Source: Verrucomicrobiia bacterium (GTDB taxonomy: Bacteria; Verrucomicrobiota; Verrucomicrobiia; Limisphaerales; Palsa-1400). Taken from it: 9,204 bases of DNA. Each line of letters begins with the position of its first letter. The stretch's first letter is position 1. This document shows, piece by piece, positions 1-6,033 of the stretch. The notes below the pieces were generated by a model. That model saw only the letters and a list, made by a program, of their open reading frames with translations. It was not told the DNA's origin and did not search any database. The translations under genes and the position numbers were made by a program. Where the stretch lies: the NCBI GenBank assembly GCA_025934545.1, contig JAICXV010000046.1, forward strand, positions 1 to 9,204, written 5' to 3'.

Positions 1-400
1 CAATGCGGCGTCGATCATCGATTACGTGTTCCGTTGGCTGGCGCTGCAATTCATCCCTGGTTATCGCGAAGCGAATACGGCATCGCGCAGTCAGCCCGAG
101 CTGTCCATGCCGGGGTTGATGGAAGAGGTAAAAAAAAGAATCAACCGGCCGGTCGCTGAATTGCCGATCACGAGCGACGACACTGATATCGTGGTGAAAG
201 CCGCGGAAGTTTCCAATGGCAATGGCGGCAATGGACACGCCAAGCCGGCGCATGGGCCGCATCACGTAACGACATTGAGCGATAGCATCGCGCATTTTCA
301 GGCGGATGCGCCGACGTGCCCGAACTGCGGCAATGTCGCGGTGCGCAACGGCGCTTGTTACAAGTGCCTGAATTGCGGCGAGAGTTTGGGATGCTCTTAA
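1..400 (+). CDS. nrdJ: Adenosylcobalamin-dependent ribonucleoside-diphosphate reductase, C-terminal fragment (class II)
   Basis: This is the last 132 residues of a class II ribonucleotide reductase, read in frame from base 2; the catalytic barrel lies upstream of the window. The enzyme reduces ribonucleotides to deoxyribonucleotides in the cytoplasm using a B12 radical. The visible part begins with a segment resembling the end of the catalytic domain (DYVFRWLALQFIPGY). It continues through a Gly/Asn/His-rich linker (about residues 64-84, SNGNGGNGHAKP) and ends in the Cys-rich tail CPNC...RNGACYKC, LNC, GESLGCS. In this family the tail combines a zinc-ribbon-like unit with a C-terminal redox Cys pair that re-reduces the active site. 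The stop TAA is at 398-400. The family call is strong from the tail alone. The gene is partial only because the window starts inside it. Confidence 0.93.
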   Translation, partial: NAASIIDYVFRWLALQFIPGYREANTASRSQPELSMPGLMEEVKKRINRPVAELPITSDDTDIVVKAAEVSNGNGGNGHAKPAHGPHHVTTLSDSIAHFQADAPTCPNCGNVAVRNGACYKCLNCGESLGCS

Positions 401-401
401 A

Positions 402-619
402 GAATTCGTAGCAGCCGAGGTGGCGAGGCGGATATTTGCGACGCAGGAGGAAATCCGCCTCCTTACGTCGGCGGCTACGAAGAACTATTTCGGAGGTGGG
501 GACCTGTCCGGATTACGCCCACGTCCGGAGGAACCGAAGCCGGGAACTACAACCAAGTTCCCGGCTTATTTATGCAGATTACCACAATCCGCCTCGTCAC
601 CTCGGCGGCTACGGAATTC
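402..619. repeat. Nested inverted-repeat element (MITE/REP-like) between convergent genes
   Basis: The left arm (402-433) and right arm (587-619) are reverse complements over about 32 bases, with one G-T pair, one mismatch and one bulged base. A third copy of the same roughly 26-base unit lies inside, inverted relative to the left arm (453-478 against 408-433). GAATTC stands at both extreme ends (402-407 and 614-619). It could be the tip of the arms or a 6-bp target duplication, and because it is its own reverse complement the sequence cannot tell. The interior folds into three further hairpins: 440-469, 491-527 and 537-567. No transposase or plausible protein is present. I think this is a mobile or amplified non-coding repeat of a type common in Verrucomicrobiota, but that family link is from memory. 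A structured RNA is the alternative. Confidence 0.82.
537..567 (+). terminator. Strong hairpin downstream of nrdJ, possible terminator
   Basis: A perfect 12-bp stem (537-548 with 556-567, core GCCGGGAACT) closes a 7-base loop and is followed by ATTTATG, a short, imperfect T-rich tract. It sits inside the repeat element, 137 bases after the nrdJ stop. A second T-run (TTTTT, 633-638 region) follows the element's outer stem. Termination of nrdJ is plausible, but the weak T-tract leaves it uncertain. Confidence 0.45.
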
Positions 620-638
620 GCCGACTACGGGAATTTTT

Positions 639-1535
639 CTAATGCGCGGACGTTTGCGTAGCGAAGCCGTGTTCTTTTAACCACGCATTGCAATCGCGTG
701 TCCAACGATGCCATTTGGTTGGATCATATTGGCGGCTGCCGAGACCGAGGCCGTGCGCGCCTTTTTCGTAGATGTGGAGTTCAAAGGGGACGCCGGCTTG
801 GGCGAGGGCTTCGCCAAACATAATGCTGTTTATCGGCAGGACGCCTTTGTCTTCCGCAGTCGCCCAAATGAAGGTGGGTGGAGTGTCTTTCGTGACGTGA
901 AGTTGGTTGGACAATTCTTTTACGAGTTCGGGCGACGCGTTTTCGCCCAGGAGATTCTTACGCGAACCGGAATGGACGGACGGACCGTCCATCGTGATCA
1001 CTGGATAACAAACGACGCCGAGGTCGGGCCGGCAACTCATCGCGTCGATGGGGTCGGTCGAATTGGCAGGTTTGTTTTCGGCGGAATTGAAGTGGGTCAG
1101 GAGCGTGGAAGCGAGGTGGCCGCCAGCGGAGGAACCGATGATTCCGACGCGTTTGATGTCGACATTCCATTCCTCGGCGCGAGCGCGCACGGTGCGAATG
1201 GCGCGGGCGGCGTCCTGCAACATGGCGGGATGACGATAGCCATGCGAGCCGAGACGATATTTCAGCACGAATGCGGCGATGCCTTGTTCGTTCAGCCAGA
1301 GCGCGTAGTCCTTGCCTTCATGCGGCGCGAGTCCGCCATAACCGCCGCCCGGGCAGACCACCATTGCTGCGGTGGGCGTCTGCGATTTTGGCAAAAAGAC
1401 GGTGAGCGTTGGAGTGTCATTTGGTCCTTTGCCAAGAGCGCCCGGTGCGCCGTTTGGCCAGAGCGGAATTTCGGGATTTGCGTTCGCAGCAAGAGACAAC
1501 ATGGTGCTCAGTAGAATTAGAGAGGTCGCTTTCAT
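639..1535 (-). CDS. Exported alpha/beta hydrolase, esterase-like (acetyl-xylan-esterase-type fold)
   Basis: A 298-residue secreted hydrolase, probably an esterase acting on acylated sugars or polysaccharides; the substrate is inferred. Residues 1-19 form a signal peptide (KATSLILL hydrophobic core, ANA cleavage site). The oxyanion region is PGGGYGG (62-68). The nucleophile elbow GSSAGGH gives Ser136, and likely triad partners are Asp229 (ATAEDKG) and His261 (KGAHGLGL). The length fits the single-domain family. An in-frame ATG lies 25 codons upstream (1608-1610), but it would put charged residues before the signal peptide and would overlap the divergent thioesterase start, so I chose the ATG at 1533-1535. 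No Shine-Dalgarno sequence is visible. The gene is convergent with nrdJ, with the inverted-repeat element between. The hydrolase family is clear; the precise activity is not. Confidence 0.85.
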   Translation of the reverse strand: MKATSLILLSTMLSLAANANPEIPLWPNGAPGALGKGPNDTPTLTVFLPKSQTPTAAMVVCPGGGYGGLAPHEGKDYALWLNEQGIAAFVLKYRLGSHGYRHPAMLQDAARAIRTVRARAEEWNVDIKRVGIIGSSAGGHLASTLLTHFNSAENKPANSTDPIDAMSCRPDLGVVCYPVITMDGPSVHSGSRKNLLGENASPELVKELSNQLHVTKDTPPTFIWATAEDKGVLPINSIMFGEALAQAGVPFELHIYEKGAHGLGLGSRQYDPTKWHRWTRDCNAWLKEHGFATQTSAH

Positions 1536-1569
1536 CGCGCGAGGATAATCGGTCAAACGCTGTTCGCAA

Positions 1570-1598
1570 CTGACAAATCGCGGTGGCAATGGTAAGAG
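1570..1598 (+). promoter_or_regulatory. Possible sigma-70-like promoter for the thioesterase gene
   Basis: CTGACA (1570-1575) resembles a -35 box and is separated by 17 bases from TAAGAG (1593-1598), a poor -10 box. Only 10 bases then remain before the ATG at 1609, so a transcript from here would be nearly leaderless. The 73-base divergent gap offers little other room. The match is weak. Confidence 0.25.
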
Positions 1599-1608
1599 TG
1601 GCGCGTTC

Positions 1609-2019
1609 ATGACACCGAACGTGTTTCGTTATACCTGCCGCGTGACTTACGCCCAATGCACCGTCGGCAACCATATTTATTACGCGCGTTATCTGGATAT
1701 TTTGGAGGCGGCGCGCGGTGAATTTTTTCGCGCGCTCGGCATGCCGCTGGGTCTGTTGCAGGAACAGGACACGATTTTTCCGGTGATCGGCGTGGAACTG
1801 TCGTACAAATCGGCGGCGCGTTATGATGAGGTGCTAACGACGGAAGTTTGGGTCAGCGAATGTGGCGGAGTGCGTGTTAATTTCGGGTGCAAGATTTTGA
1901 AGGACGACGGAACGCTGGTGTTGGAGGGAGTGACCAAGCATGTTTGTACGACGCGAGATGAGAAACCGAAACGGTTGCCGAAAGAAATCAGCGAGAAATT
2001 GGGACAAAAATCGAACTAA
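1609..2019 (+). CDS. Acyl-CoA thioesterase of the 4HBT/YbgC hotdog family
   Basis: A 136-residue single hotdog-fold protein that should hydrolyse acyl-CoA (or acyl-carrier) thioesters in the cytoplasm. The N-terminal signature YAQCTVGNHIYYARYLDILE (14-33), followed by ARGEFF, aligns with the family's loop and long helix. The beta strands follow (VELSYKSAARYDEV and VRVNFGCKI). The length is typical. The residue that is normally the catalytic Asp in the TD-x-x-G loop appears here as Thr18, while Glu33 in the helix is kept; in other hotdog lineages a helix Glu or Asp is catalytic. The physiological substrate cannot be told. The start ATG has no clear Shine-Dalgarno site. The gene's TAA stop overlaps the stop of accD on the opposite strand, so there is no intergenic terminator. 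Confidence 0.85.
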   Translation: MTPNVFRYTCRVTYAQCTVGNHIYYARYLDILEAARGEFFRALGMPLGLLQEQDTIFPVIGVELSYKSAARYDEVLTTEVWVSECGGVRVNFGCKILKDDGTLVLEGVTKHVCTTRDEKPKRLPKEISEKLGQKSN

Positions 2020-2969
2020 CCGAGCGCGGCAAATTGTTCGCGGCCTTCCATCAGGAAATCCAGATAGTAGGACAGACGGGCTTTCATTTCAGAACGCGAG
2101 ACGATGGCGTCGATGACGCCGTGTTCGAGGAGAAATCCGGCGGTTTGGAAGCCGGGCGGCAATTCCGCTTGCGTCGTGTCTTTGATAACGCGCGGACCAG
2201 CGAAGCCGATCATGGCGCCAGGCTCGGCCAAAATTAAATCGCCGACACTGGCGTAACTGGCCATGACGCCGGCGTAGGTCGGATCGGTCAGCACGCTAAT
2301 ATATGGGAGGCAGGCTTTGGCGTGATAGGCCAAGGCGGCGCAGGTCTTTGCCATTTGCATGAGGCTGAACATGCCTTCATACATGCGCGCGCCGCCGCTG
2401 GTCGAAACGATAATTACCGGCAAACCTTTGTCGGTCGCGGCTTCGATCAAGCGCGTGAGTTTTTCGCCAACGACAGAGCCCATCGAGCCGCCAAGAAATC
2501 CGAAATCCATTACGCCGAGGCCCACACGATGCTTGCCGATGCGGCCGATGCCTGTGCAGACGGCGTCTTTGAGGCTGGTGCTCTTTTTATAAGATTCGAG
2601 TTTGGCGGTGTAGGGAGCGACGCCGGTGAACTGCAACATGTCGACGGCTTCCATGTCGGCATCCATTTCCTCGAACGAACAGGTTTCGACCAAAGCATGG
2701 ATACGTTCGCGGGCGGCGATGGAGAAATGATACTGGCACTTCGGACAAACCTTGAGATTTTCGTCCAGCTCTTTGTCGTAAATCATGCTGGCGCACTTTT
2801 TGCATTTGGTCCAAAGGCCTTCGGGGATGTCCCGTTTTCTGGCTTTGGAAGTGGTCAGCTTGGGTTTCTTGGCGAACGTGGTCGCGGCAGAGTCTGTGTG
2901 AGGCGTGACCGCAGGTTCGACAGTCTCGAGACCGAGGGTCTTCTTATTAGTAAACGACGATGTGGCCAT
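2016..2969 (-). CDS. accD: Acetyl-CoA carboxylase carboxyltransferase subunit beta
   Basis: This subunit transfers the carboxyl group from carboxybiotin to acetyl-CoA, making malonyl-CoA for fatty-acid synthesis, in complex with AccA and working with AccB and AccC. The 317-residue product has the N-terminal zinc ribbon (Cys56, Cys59, Cys75, Cys78, spacing C-x2-C-x15-C-x2-C). The crotonase-type carboxyltransferase core follows, with SGGARM (191-196), LTDPTYAGVMAS (228-238) and GFAGPRVI (255-262). The zinc ribbon is preceded by a longer Thr/Lys-rich N-terminus than usual, about 50 residues. The reading frame stays open up to 3359, but that part overlaps the next gene and has no family resemblance. 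ATG at 2967-2969 is preferred and ATG at 3015-3017 is an alternative. Neither has a good Shine-Dalgarno site. Neither accA nor accBC is in the window. Confidence 0.95.
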   Translation of the reverse strand: MATSSFTNKKTLGLETVEPAVTPHTDSAATTFAKKPKLTTSKARKRDIPEGLWTKCKKCASMIYDKELDENLKVCPKCQYHFSIAARERIHALVETCSFEEMDADMEAVDMLQFTGVAPYTAKLESYKKSTSLKDAVCTGIGRIGKHRVGLGVMDFGFLGGSMGSVVGEKLTRLIEAATDKGLPVIIVSTSGGARMYEGMFSLMQMAKTCAALAYHAKACLPYISVLTDPTYAGVMASYASVGDLILAEPGAMIGFAGPRVIKDTTQAELPPGFQTAGFLLEHGVIDAIVSRSEMKARLSYYLDFLMEGREQFAALG

Positions 2970-3048
2970 GTATTTCAGACCTGCTACTGCTACTGCAAAG
3001 TTAGGTGTTTGTAGCATAACGCATTCTGACCGCAAACTCCATACCTGC

Positions 3049-3076
3049 GTTTTAAACCTTCTATAGAAGTCGTCAA
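3049..3076 (-). promoter_or_regulatory. Candidate accD promoter with embedded 12-bp palindrome
   Basis: On the minus strand TTGACG (3076-3071) is followed after 16 bases by TAAAAC (3054-3049), a fair -35 and a poor -10 box. Between them sits the perfect palindrome CTTCTATAGAAG (3058-3069). A dimeric regulator bound there would cover the spacer. Position, 80-107 bases upstream of the preferred accD start, is reasonable. There is no independent support. Confidence 0.3.
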
Positions 3077-3110
3077 TACCCGAAATCGCCGAATTTTTGT
3101 CGGATAGAAA

Positions 3111-3123
3111 GAGACGGCGTCTC
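3111..3123 (-). terminator. Weak hairpin at the end of the AMP nucleosidase-like gene
   Basis: GAGACGCCGTCTC on the minus strand forms a 5-bp stem beginning inside the stop codon of the upstream gene and is followed by TTTCT. It could cause partial termination between that gene and accD, but the stem is short and the T-run poor. Confidence 0.3.
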
Positions 3124-3892
3124 AAAAGCGAAGATGTTTGACGGTCAGGCCGCGATTCTTCAATTGGCGCAAGGAATCGATGCCGATGCGCAGATGGACG
3201 TCGGCGAAATCCTGGGTCACTTTCTGGTCGCTGGCTGTGGTTTTGACTCCTTCGGGAACCATCGGCTGATCTGAAACGAGCAAGAGCGCGCCGGTTGGAA
3301 TTTCGTTGGCGAAGCCAGTGATAAAAATTGTGGCCGTCTCCATGTCGATGCCCATGCAACGAACGCGGCGGAGATATTTTTTAAGTGCGGTGTCGTGTTC
3401 CCAGACGCGGCGATTGGTCGTGTAGATGGTGCCCGTCCAATAATCACGGCCGTAGTTGCGAATGGTGGTGGAAACCGCCTTTTGCAAACTAAACGCGGGC
3501 AGGGCGGGGACTTCAGGTGGAAAGTAGTCGGTCGAAGTGCCTTCGCCACGAATGGCGGCGATGGGCAGGATCAAGTCGCCGAGTTTGTTTTTCTTTTTCA
3601 GTCCGCCGCATTTGCCGAGGAACAATACGGCTTTGGGGCCGACCGCGGTGATCAGGTCCATGACCGTTGCCGCGCTGGCGCTGCCCATGCCGAAATTAAT
3701 TATCGTGATACCTTCGGCGGTGGCGTTGGGCATTGGCTTGTCCAAACCGCGCACTTCGGTTTTGAAGCGCTTGGCGAACATGTGGACGTAGTTGCTGAAG
3801 TTGACGAGGAGGATGTATTTGCTGAACTGGTCTACGGAAGTGCCCGTGTATCGAGGAAGCCAGTTGTTGACGATTTCCGCTTTGGTTTTCAT
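3122..3892 (-). CDS. AMP nucleosidase-like protein, nucleoside phosphorylase superfamily (short form)
   Basis: A 256-residue cytoplasmic enzyme of the PNP/UDP phosphorylase fold, matching the short AMP nucleosidase type that cleaves AMP to adenine and ribose 5-phosphate in purine salvage. Visible motifs are FGMGSASAA (67-75), FLGKCGGL (91-98), MGIDMETATIF (180-190, with Glu185 in the ribose-binding MET motif) and SDQP (207-210, Asp208 at the base-contacting Asp of the fold). E. coli Amn is nearly twice as long because of an N-terminal regulatory domain, which is absent here. ATG at 3890-3892 starts a sensible N-terminus (MKTKAEIVNNWLPRYTG); the upstream extension to 3961 reads through repeat-like DNA. 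There is no Shine-Dalgarno site. accD lies 152 bases downstream on the same strand. Another purine phosphorylase or nucleosidase activity remains possible. Confidence 0.85.
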   Translation of the reverse strand: MKTKAEIVNNWLPRYTGTSVDQFSKYILLVNFSNYVHMFAKRFKTEVRGLDKPMPNATAEGITIINFGMGSASAATVMDLITAVGPKAVLFLGKCGGLKKKNKLGDLILPIAAIRGEGTSTDYFPPEVPALPAFSLQKAVSTTIRNYGRDYWTGTIYTTNRRVWEHDTALKKYLRRVRCMGIDMETATIFITGFANEIPTGALLLVSDQPMVPEGVKTTASDQKVTQDFADVHLRIGIDSLRQLKNRGLTVKHLRF

Positions 3893-3904
3893 GAAGGCTT
3901 TTGA

Positions 3905-3931
3905 CCACGGATAACACGGATATCGCGGATA
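3905..3931. repeat. Three tandem 9-bp units upstream of the AMP nucleosidase-like gene
   Basis: CCACGGATA, ACACGGATA and TCGCGGATA follow one another at 3905-3913, 3914-3922 and 3923-3931, on the minus strand reading TATCCGCGA, TATCCGTGT, TATCCGTGG. They end 12 bases upstream of the ATG at 3892. The phrase recalls short repeats scattered through related genomes, but could also be a binding array. The rest of 3893-3994 shows nothing clear. Confidence 0.6.
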
Positions 3932-3994
3932 AAGAAAACAAAATTGCGGCGGCGAGCGCACCGATTTTTGCGGGGTGCGGCGACGGATCGTGCG

Positions 3995-5437
3995 TTAAGG
4001 ACGGCTCCGGCCGTCGGCGCGGTCTTTTTGCAAAATAGCAGTGAGCTCTTTTACTTTGTCGGGATTTTGTGAGGCGAGGTTTGTCTTTTCACCGATGTCG
4101 TCGGCGAGGTTATACAGTTCGGTGCGCGCCGCCATTTTGGGATTCCTGGCGCGTTTATCGGGAGTGAGCAATTTCCAAGGACCCTGGCGAACGCCCATGC
4201 GGCGGCTGTGTTCGATGAGATGATCGCGCACCTGATCTTTTGTTTGGCCGAGGAGAATCGGCAGCAAATTAAAACTGTCGGGGCCGGCCGATTTAGGAAG
4301 TTTCTGGCCGGTGATGGCGGCGCAGGTGGCGAGCGTGTCAACCAGGCAGACGAGTTTGTCGCTCGCGCCGGGTTGAACTTTTCCGGGCCAACGGACGATG
4401 AGCGGAATTCGGGTGCCGCCTTCGTAGGCGGTTCCTTTTGTGCCACGAAGCGGGCCGTTGAATTTGTGGCCGTTGTTGGAGGCGACGTTGCCGTCGCGTT
4501 CGGGTGAATCGCCGAAGTCGAGGATGCCGCCGTTATCGCTGGTGACAATGAGCAGCGTATTGGTGGCGAGGTTCAGTTTGTCCAAAGTTTTTATGACTTC
4601 GCTGACGCACCAATCGAATTGTTCGATGACATCGCCGCGTGGACCAGCGCCGCTGGCATGGCGAAAACGCGAAGCTGGAACGCGCGGAACATGGATGTCG
4701 TGCGTGGCGCAATAAAGAAAGAACGGGTTGTTGCGATTGTTTTTGATGAAAGAGGTCGCTTGGGCGGTCAGCGTTTCGGCGATTTTATCGTCCTGCCACA
4801 ATGCAGCTTTGCCGCCTTTCATTGCGCCAATGCGGCCAATGCCGGCGATGACGTTGGCGTGGCCGGGAATGCAATGGTCGTAATCGACGGTGATGGGATC
4901 TTTTGGATCGTAGTTTTTGATGTTGTGATCTTCGACAAAGACGCAGGGCGCGCGATCGCCCGTCGCGGGGATAATGAAGCAATGATCGAAGCCGACTTCG
5001 AGCGGACCCGGTTTGAGTTCGATATTCCAATCTGGCGCCGTATCGCCCAGGCCGAGATGCCATTTGCCGATGCAGGCGGTTTTGTATCCGGCTTGTTTGA
5101 GAAGGGCGGGAACAGTGAGTGTGCCGTGGCGGATACTCAGCGGCGCGTTGCCGGGAAGAATGTGATCGCCGGCAGGATTGCGCCAGGCGTATTCGCCGGT
5201 GATGAGGGCGTAGCGTGACGGAGTGCAGACGGCGGAGGCGGAATGGGCATCGGTAAATCGCAATCCTTCGCTGGCAATTTTATCGATGGCCGGCGTTCTG
5301 ACTTTTGTCGCGCCGTAACAGCCGAAGTCGCCGTAACCGATGTCGTCGCCAAGAATGATGACGATGTTTGGCCTTTCAGCAGCGGCGGCGGACAGGCAAA
5401 GGCATGTTAAAACGAAAAATCGGAACAGCAGAGTCAT
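3995..5437 (-). CDS. Exported sulfatase, arylsulfatase A-like (S1 family)
   Basis: A 480-residue sulfate-ester hydrolase, probably periplasmic or cell-surface, acting on sulfated glycans or aryl sulfates; the substrate is not determinable. Residues 1-20 are a signal peptide (TLLFRFFVLTCLCL, AAAA). The alkaline-phosphatase fold begins PNIVIILGDDIGYGD, with metal ligands Asp31-Asp32. CTPSR (71-75) is the sulfatase signature in which Cys71 must be converted to formylglycine by a maturase not seen here. Further active-site residues are Lys125 and His127 (GKWHLG), His246 (THDIHVP), Asp301-Asn302 (SDNGG) and Lys334 (RGTKG). The C-terminal subdomain ends normally, so the protein looks intact. ATG at 5435-5437 starts the signal peptide; the open frame above it reads into the terminator hairpin. 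There is no Shine-Dalgarno site. Sulfatases are typically numerous in Verrucomicrobiota and Planctomycetota. Confidence 0.93.
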   Translation of the reverse strand: MTLLFRFFVLTCLCLSAAAAERPNIVIILGDDIGYGDFGCYGATKVRTPAIDKIASEGLRFTDAHSASAVCTPSRYALITGEYAWRNPAGDHILPGNAPLSIRHGTLTVPALLKQAGYKTACIGKWHLGLGDTAPDWNIELKPGPLEVGFDHCFIIPATGDRAPCVFVEDHNIKNYDPKDPITVDYDHCIPGHANVIAGIGRIGAMKGGKAALWQDDKIAETLTAQATSFIKNNRNNPFFLYCATHDIHVPRVPASRFRHASGAGPRGDVIEQFDWCVSEVIKTLDKLNLATNTLLIVTSDNGGILDFGDSPERDGNVASNNGHKFNGPLRGTKGTAYEGGTRIPLIVRWPGKVQPGASDKLVCLVDTLATCAAITGQKLPKSAGPDSFNLLPILLGQTKDQVRDHLIEHSRRMGVRQGPWKLLTPDKRARNPKMAARTELYNLADDIGEKTNLASQNPDKVKELTAILQKDRADGRSRP

Positions 5438-5444
5438 GGGGCCG

Positions 5445-5472
5445 AGTTTACAAAGCGGACAGACTCCGACAA
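5445..5472 (-). promoter_or_regulatory. Possible sulfatase promoter giving a leaderless transcript
   Basis: Minus-strand TTGTCG (5472-5467), a 16-base spacer and TAAACT (5450-5445) match four of six bases at each box. Only seven bases then separate the -10 box from the ATG at 5437, so transcription would start at or within a base or two of the start codon. It lies just after the hsp20 terminator, where a promoter would have to be if that terminator works. The match is modest. Confidence 0.35.
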
Positions 5473-5484
5473 TCGAAAACAGAA

Positions 5485-5520
5485 AACGAGCGGTTGAGTC
5501 CTCCAACTCAGCCGCTCGTT
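5485..5520 (-). terminator. Intrinsic terminator of the hsp20 operon
   Basis: Arms 5485-5499 and 5506-5520 form a 15-bp stem with one G-T pair around a 6-base loop. On the minus strand the stem ends CTCG and runs into TTTTCTGTTTTC, a classical rho-independent terminator. It lies 55 bases after the stop of the downstream hsp20 gene and separates that operon from the sulfatase gene. Confidence 0.88.
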
Positions 5521-5575
5521 ATTTATTTCGCTGCCTCTTTCTTCGACGCACACGCCGATGCGCGTCGCAGATTTG

Positions 5576-5974
5576 TTAATCGGTCACGGAAATTTTCCGC
5601 GGTTTGACCTTTTCAGCTTTGGGCAACGTCAGCGTCAGGACGCCTTGCTGCATTTTGGCGTTGATCTTCGAGGTGTCGATTGTCGGATCCAGTTCGAAGA
5701 CGCGCCGGAAATCGCCCGGACGCGATTCCTGATAAAGAACCTCGGCATTCGGTACTTCCTGGAAATCGGTACGACGACCGATGATGGTCAGTTCGTTGTC
5801 TTCGACGGTGATTTCCAATCCCTCTTTCGCCACGCCGGGCAGGTCGGCTTCGACGATGTAATGATCGTTCGATTCAACGATGTTGACGGGCGGGACGTGA
5901 AACTCGCGTTCGCGCTCATGCGGTATCGGCTGCGGACGGACGGTCTGTTGATCTTGATTTGCAACTGCGTTCAT
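5576..5974 (-). CDS. Small heat-shock protein, Hsp20 family (second gene of pair)
   Basis: A 132-residue ATP-independent holdase chaperone that binds unfolding proteins in the cytoplasm and forms oligomers. The alpha-crystallin domain runs about residues 29-121, from VPPVNIVESNDHYIVEADLPGV to the conserved GVLTLTLPKAE (111-121). The C-terminal I-x-I anchor is ISV (128-130) in KPRKISVTD. The N-terminal arm is short and polar, rich in Gln and Pro (QDQQTVRPQPIP), unlike the hydrophobic arm of its neighbour, so the two may form mixed or differently sized oligomers. ATG at 5972-5974 is fixed by AAAGGA eight bases upstream. The frame above it is open but lies over the neighbouring gene. It lies 59 bases after the stop of the other hsp20 gene and is probably co-transcribed with it. 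Confidence 0.94.
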   Translation of the reverse strand: MNAVANQDQQTVRPQPIPHEREREFHVPPVNIVESNDHYIVEADLPGVAKEGLEITVEDNELTIIGRRTDFQEVPNAEVLYQESRPGDFRRVFELDPTIDTSKINAKMQQGVLTLTLPKAEKVKPRKISVTD

Positions 5975-5982
5975 ATTTGAAA

Positions 5983-5988
5983 TCCTTT
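5983..5988 (-). promoter_or_regulatory. Shine-Dalgarno site of the second hsp20 gene
   Basis: AAAGGA lies eight bases before the ATG at 5974, inside AGAAAGGATT (5981-5990), a decamer identical to the one before the first hsp20 gene. It settles the start codon. Almost all other genes in the window lack such a site. Confidence 0.8.
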
Positions 5989-5993
5989 CTTGT

Positions 5994-6024
5994 GTTCCGG
6001 CGAGCGGGGTGAACTCGCCGGAAC
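5994..6024 (-). promoter_or_regulatory. Hairpin between the two hsp20 genes
   Basis: GTTCCGGCGAG (5994-6004) pairs perfectly with 6014-6024, an 11-bp GC-rich stem with a 9-base loop. On the minus-strand mRNA no T-run follows, so it is not a terminator there. It stands five bases upstream of the AGAAAGGATT ribosome site. A role in mRNA stability, processing or translation control of the second gene is inferred. Confidence 0.6.
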
Positions 6025-6033
6025 GAATTGTTG

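Noticed and set aside
420..680. Plus-strand open frames over the 402-619 repeat
   Set aside because: They translate the inverted-repeat arms, have no family resemblance and no ribosome site; best explained as repeat DNA.
708..1514. Long plus-strand open frame of 268 codons
   Set aside because: It lies antisense to the whole exported hydrolase, whose catalytic motifs and signal peptide are clear on the minus strand; its own translation is low-complexity without a domain.
2322..3014. Long plus-strand open frame opposite accD
   Set aside because: Antisense shadow of accD; no motif, and accD coding is certain.
2970..3359. N-terminal extension of accD over the AMP nucleosidase-like gene
   Set aside because: The extension overlaps a certain gene in another frame and is Arg/His/Ser-rich without AccD homology.
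4000..4015. GACGGC hairpin at the sulfatase 3' end as a terminator
   Set aside because: A six-bp stem within the last codons with no T-run after it on the coding strand.
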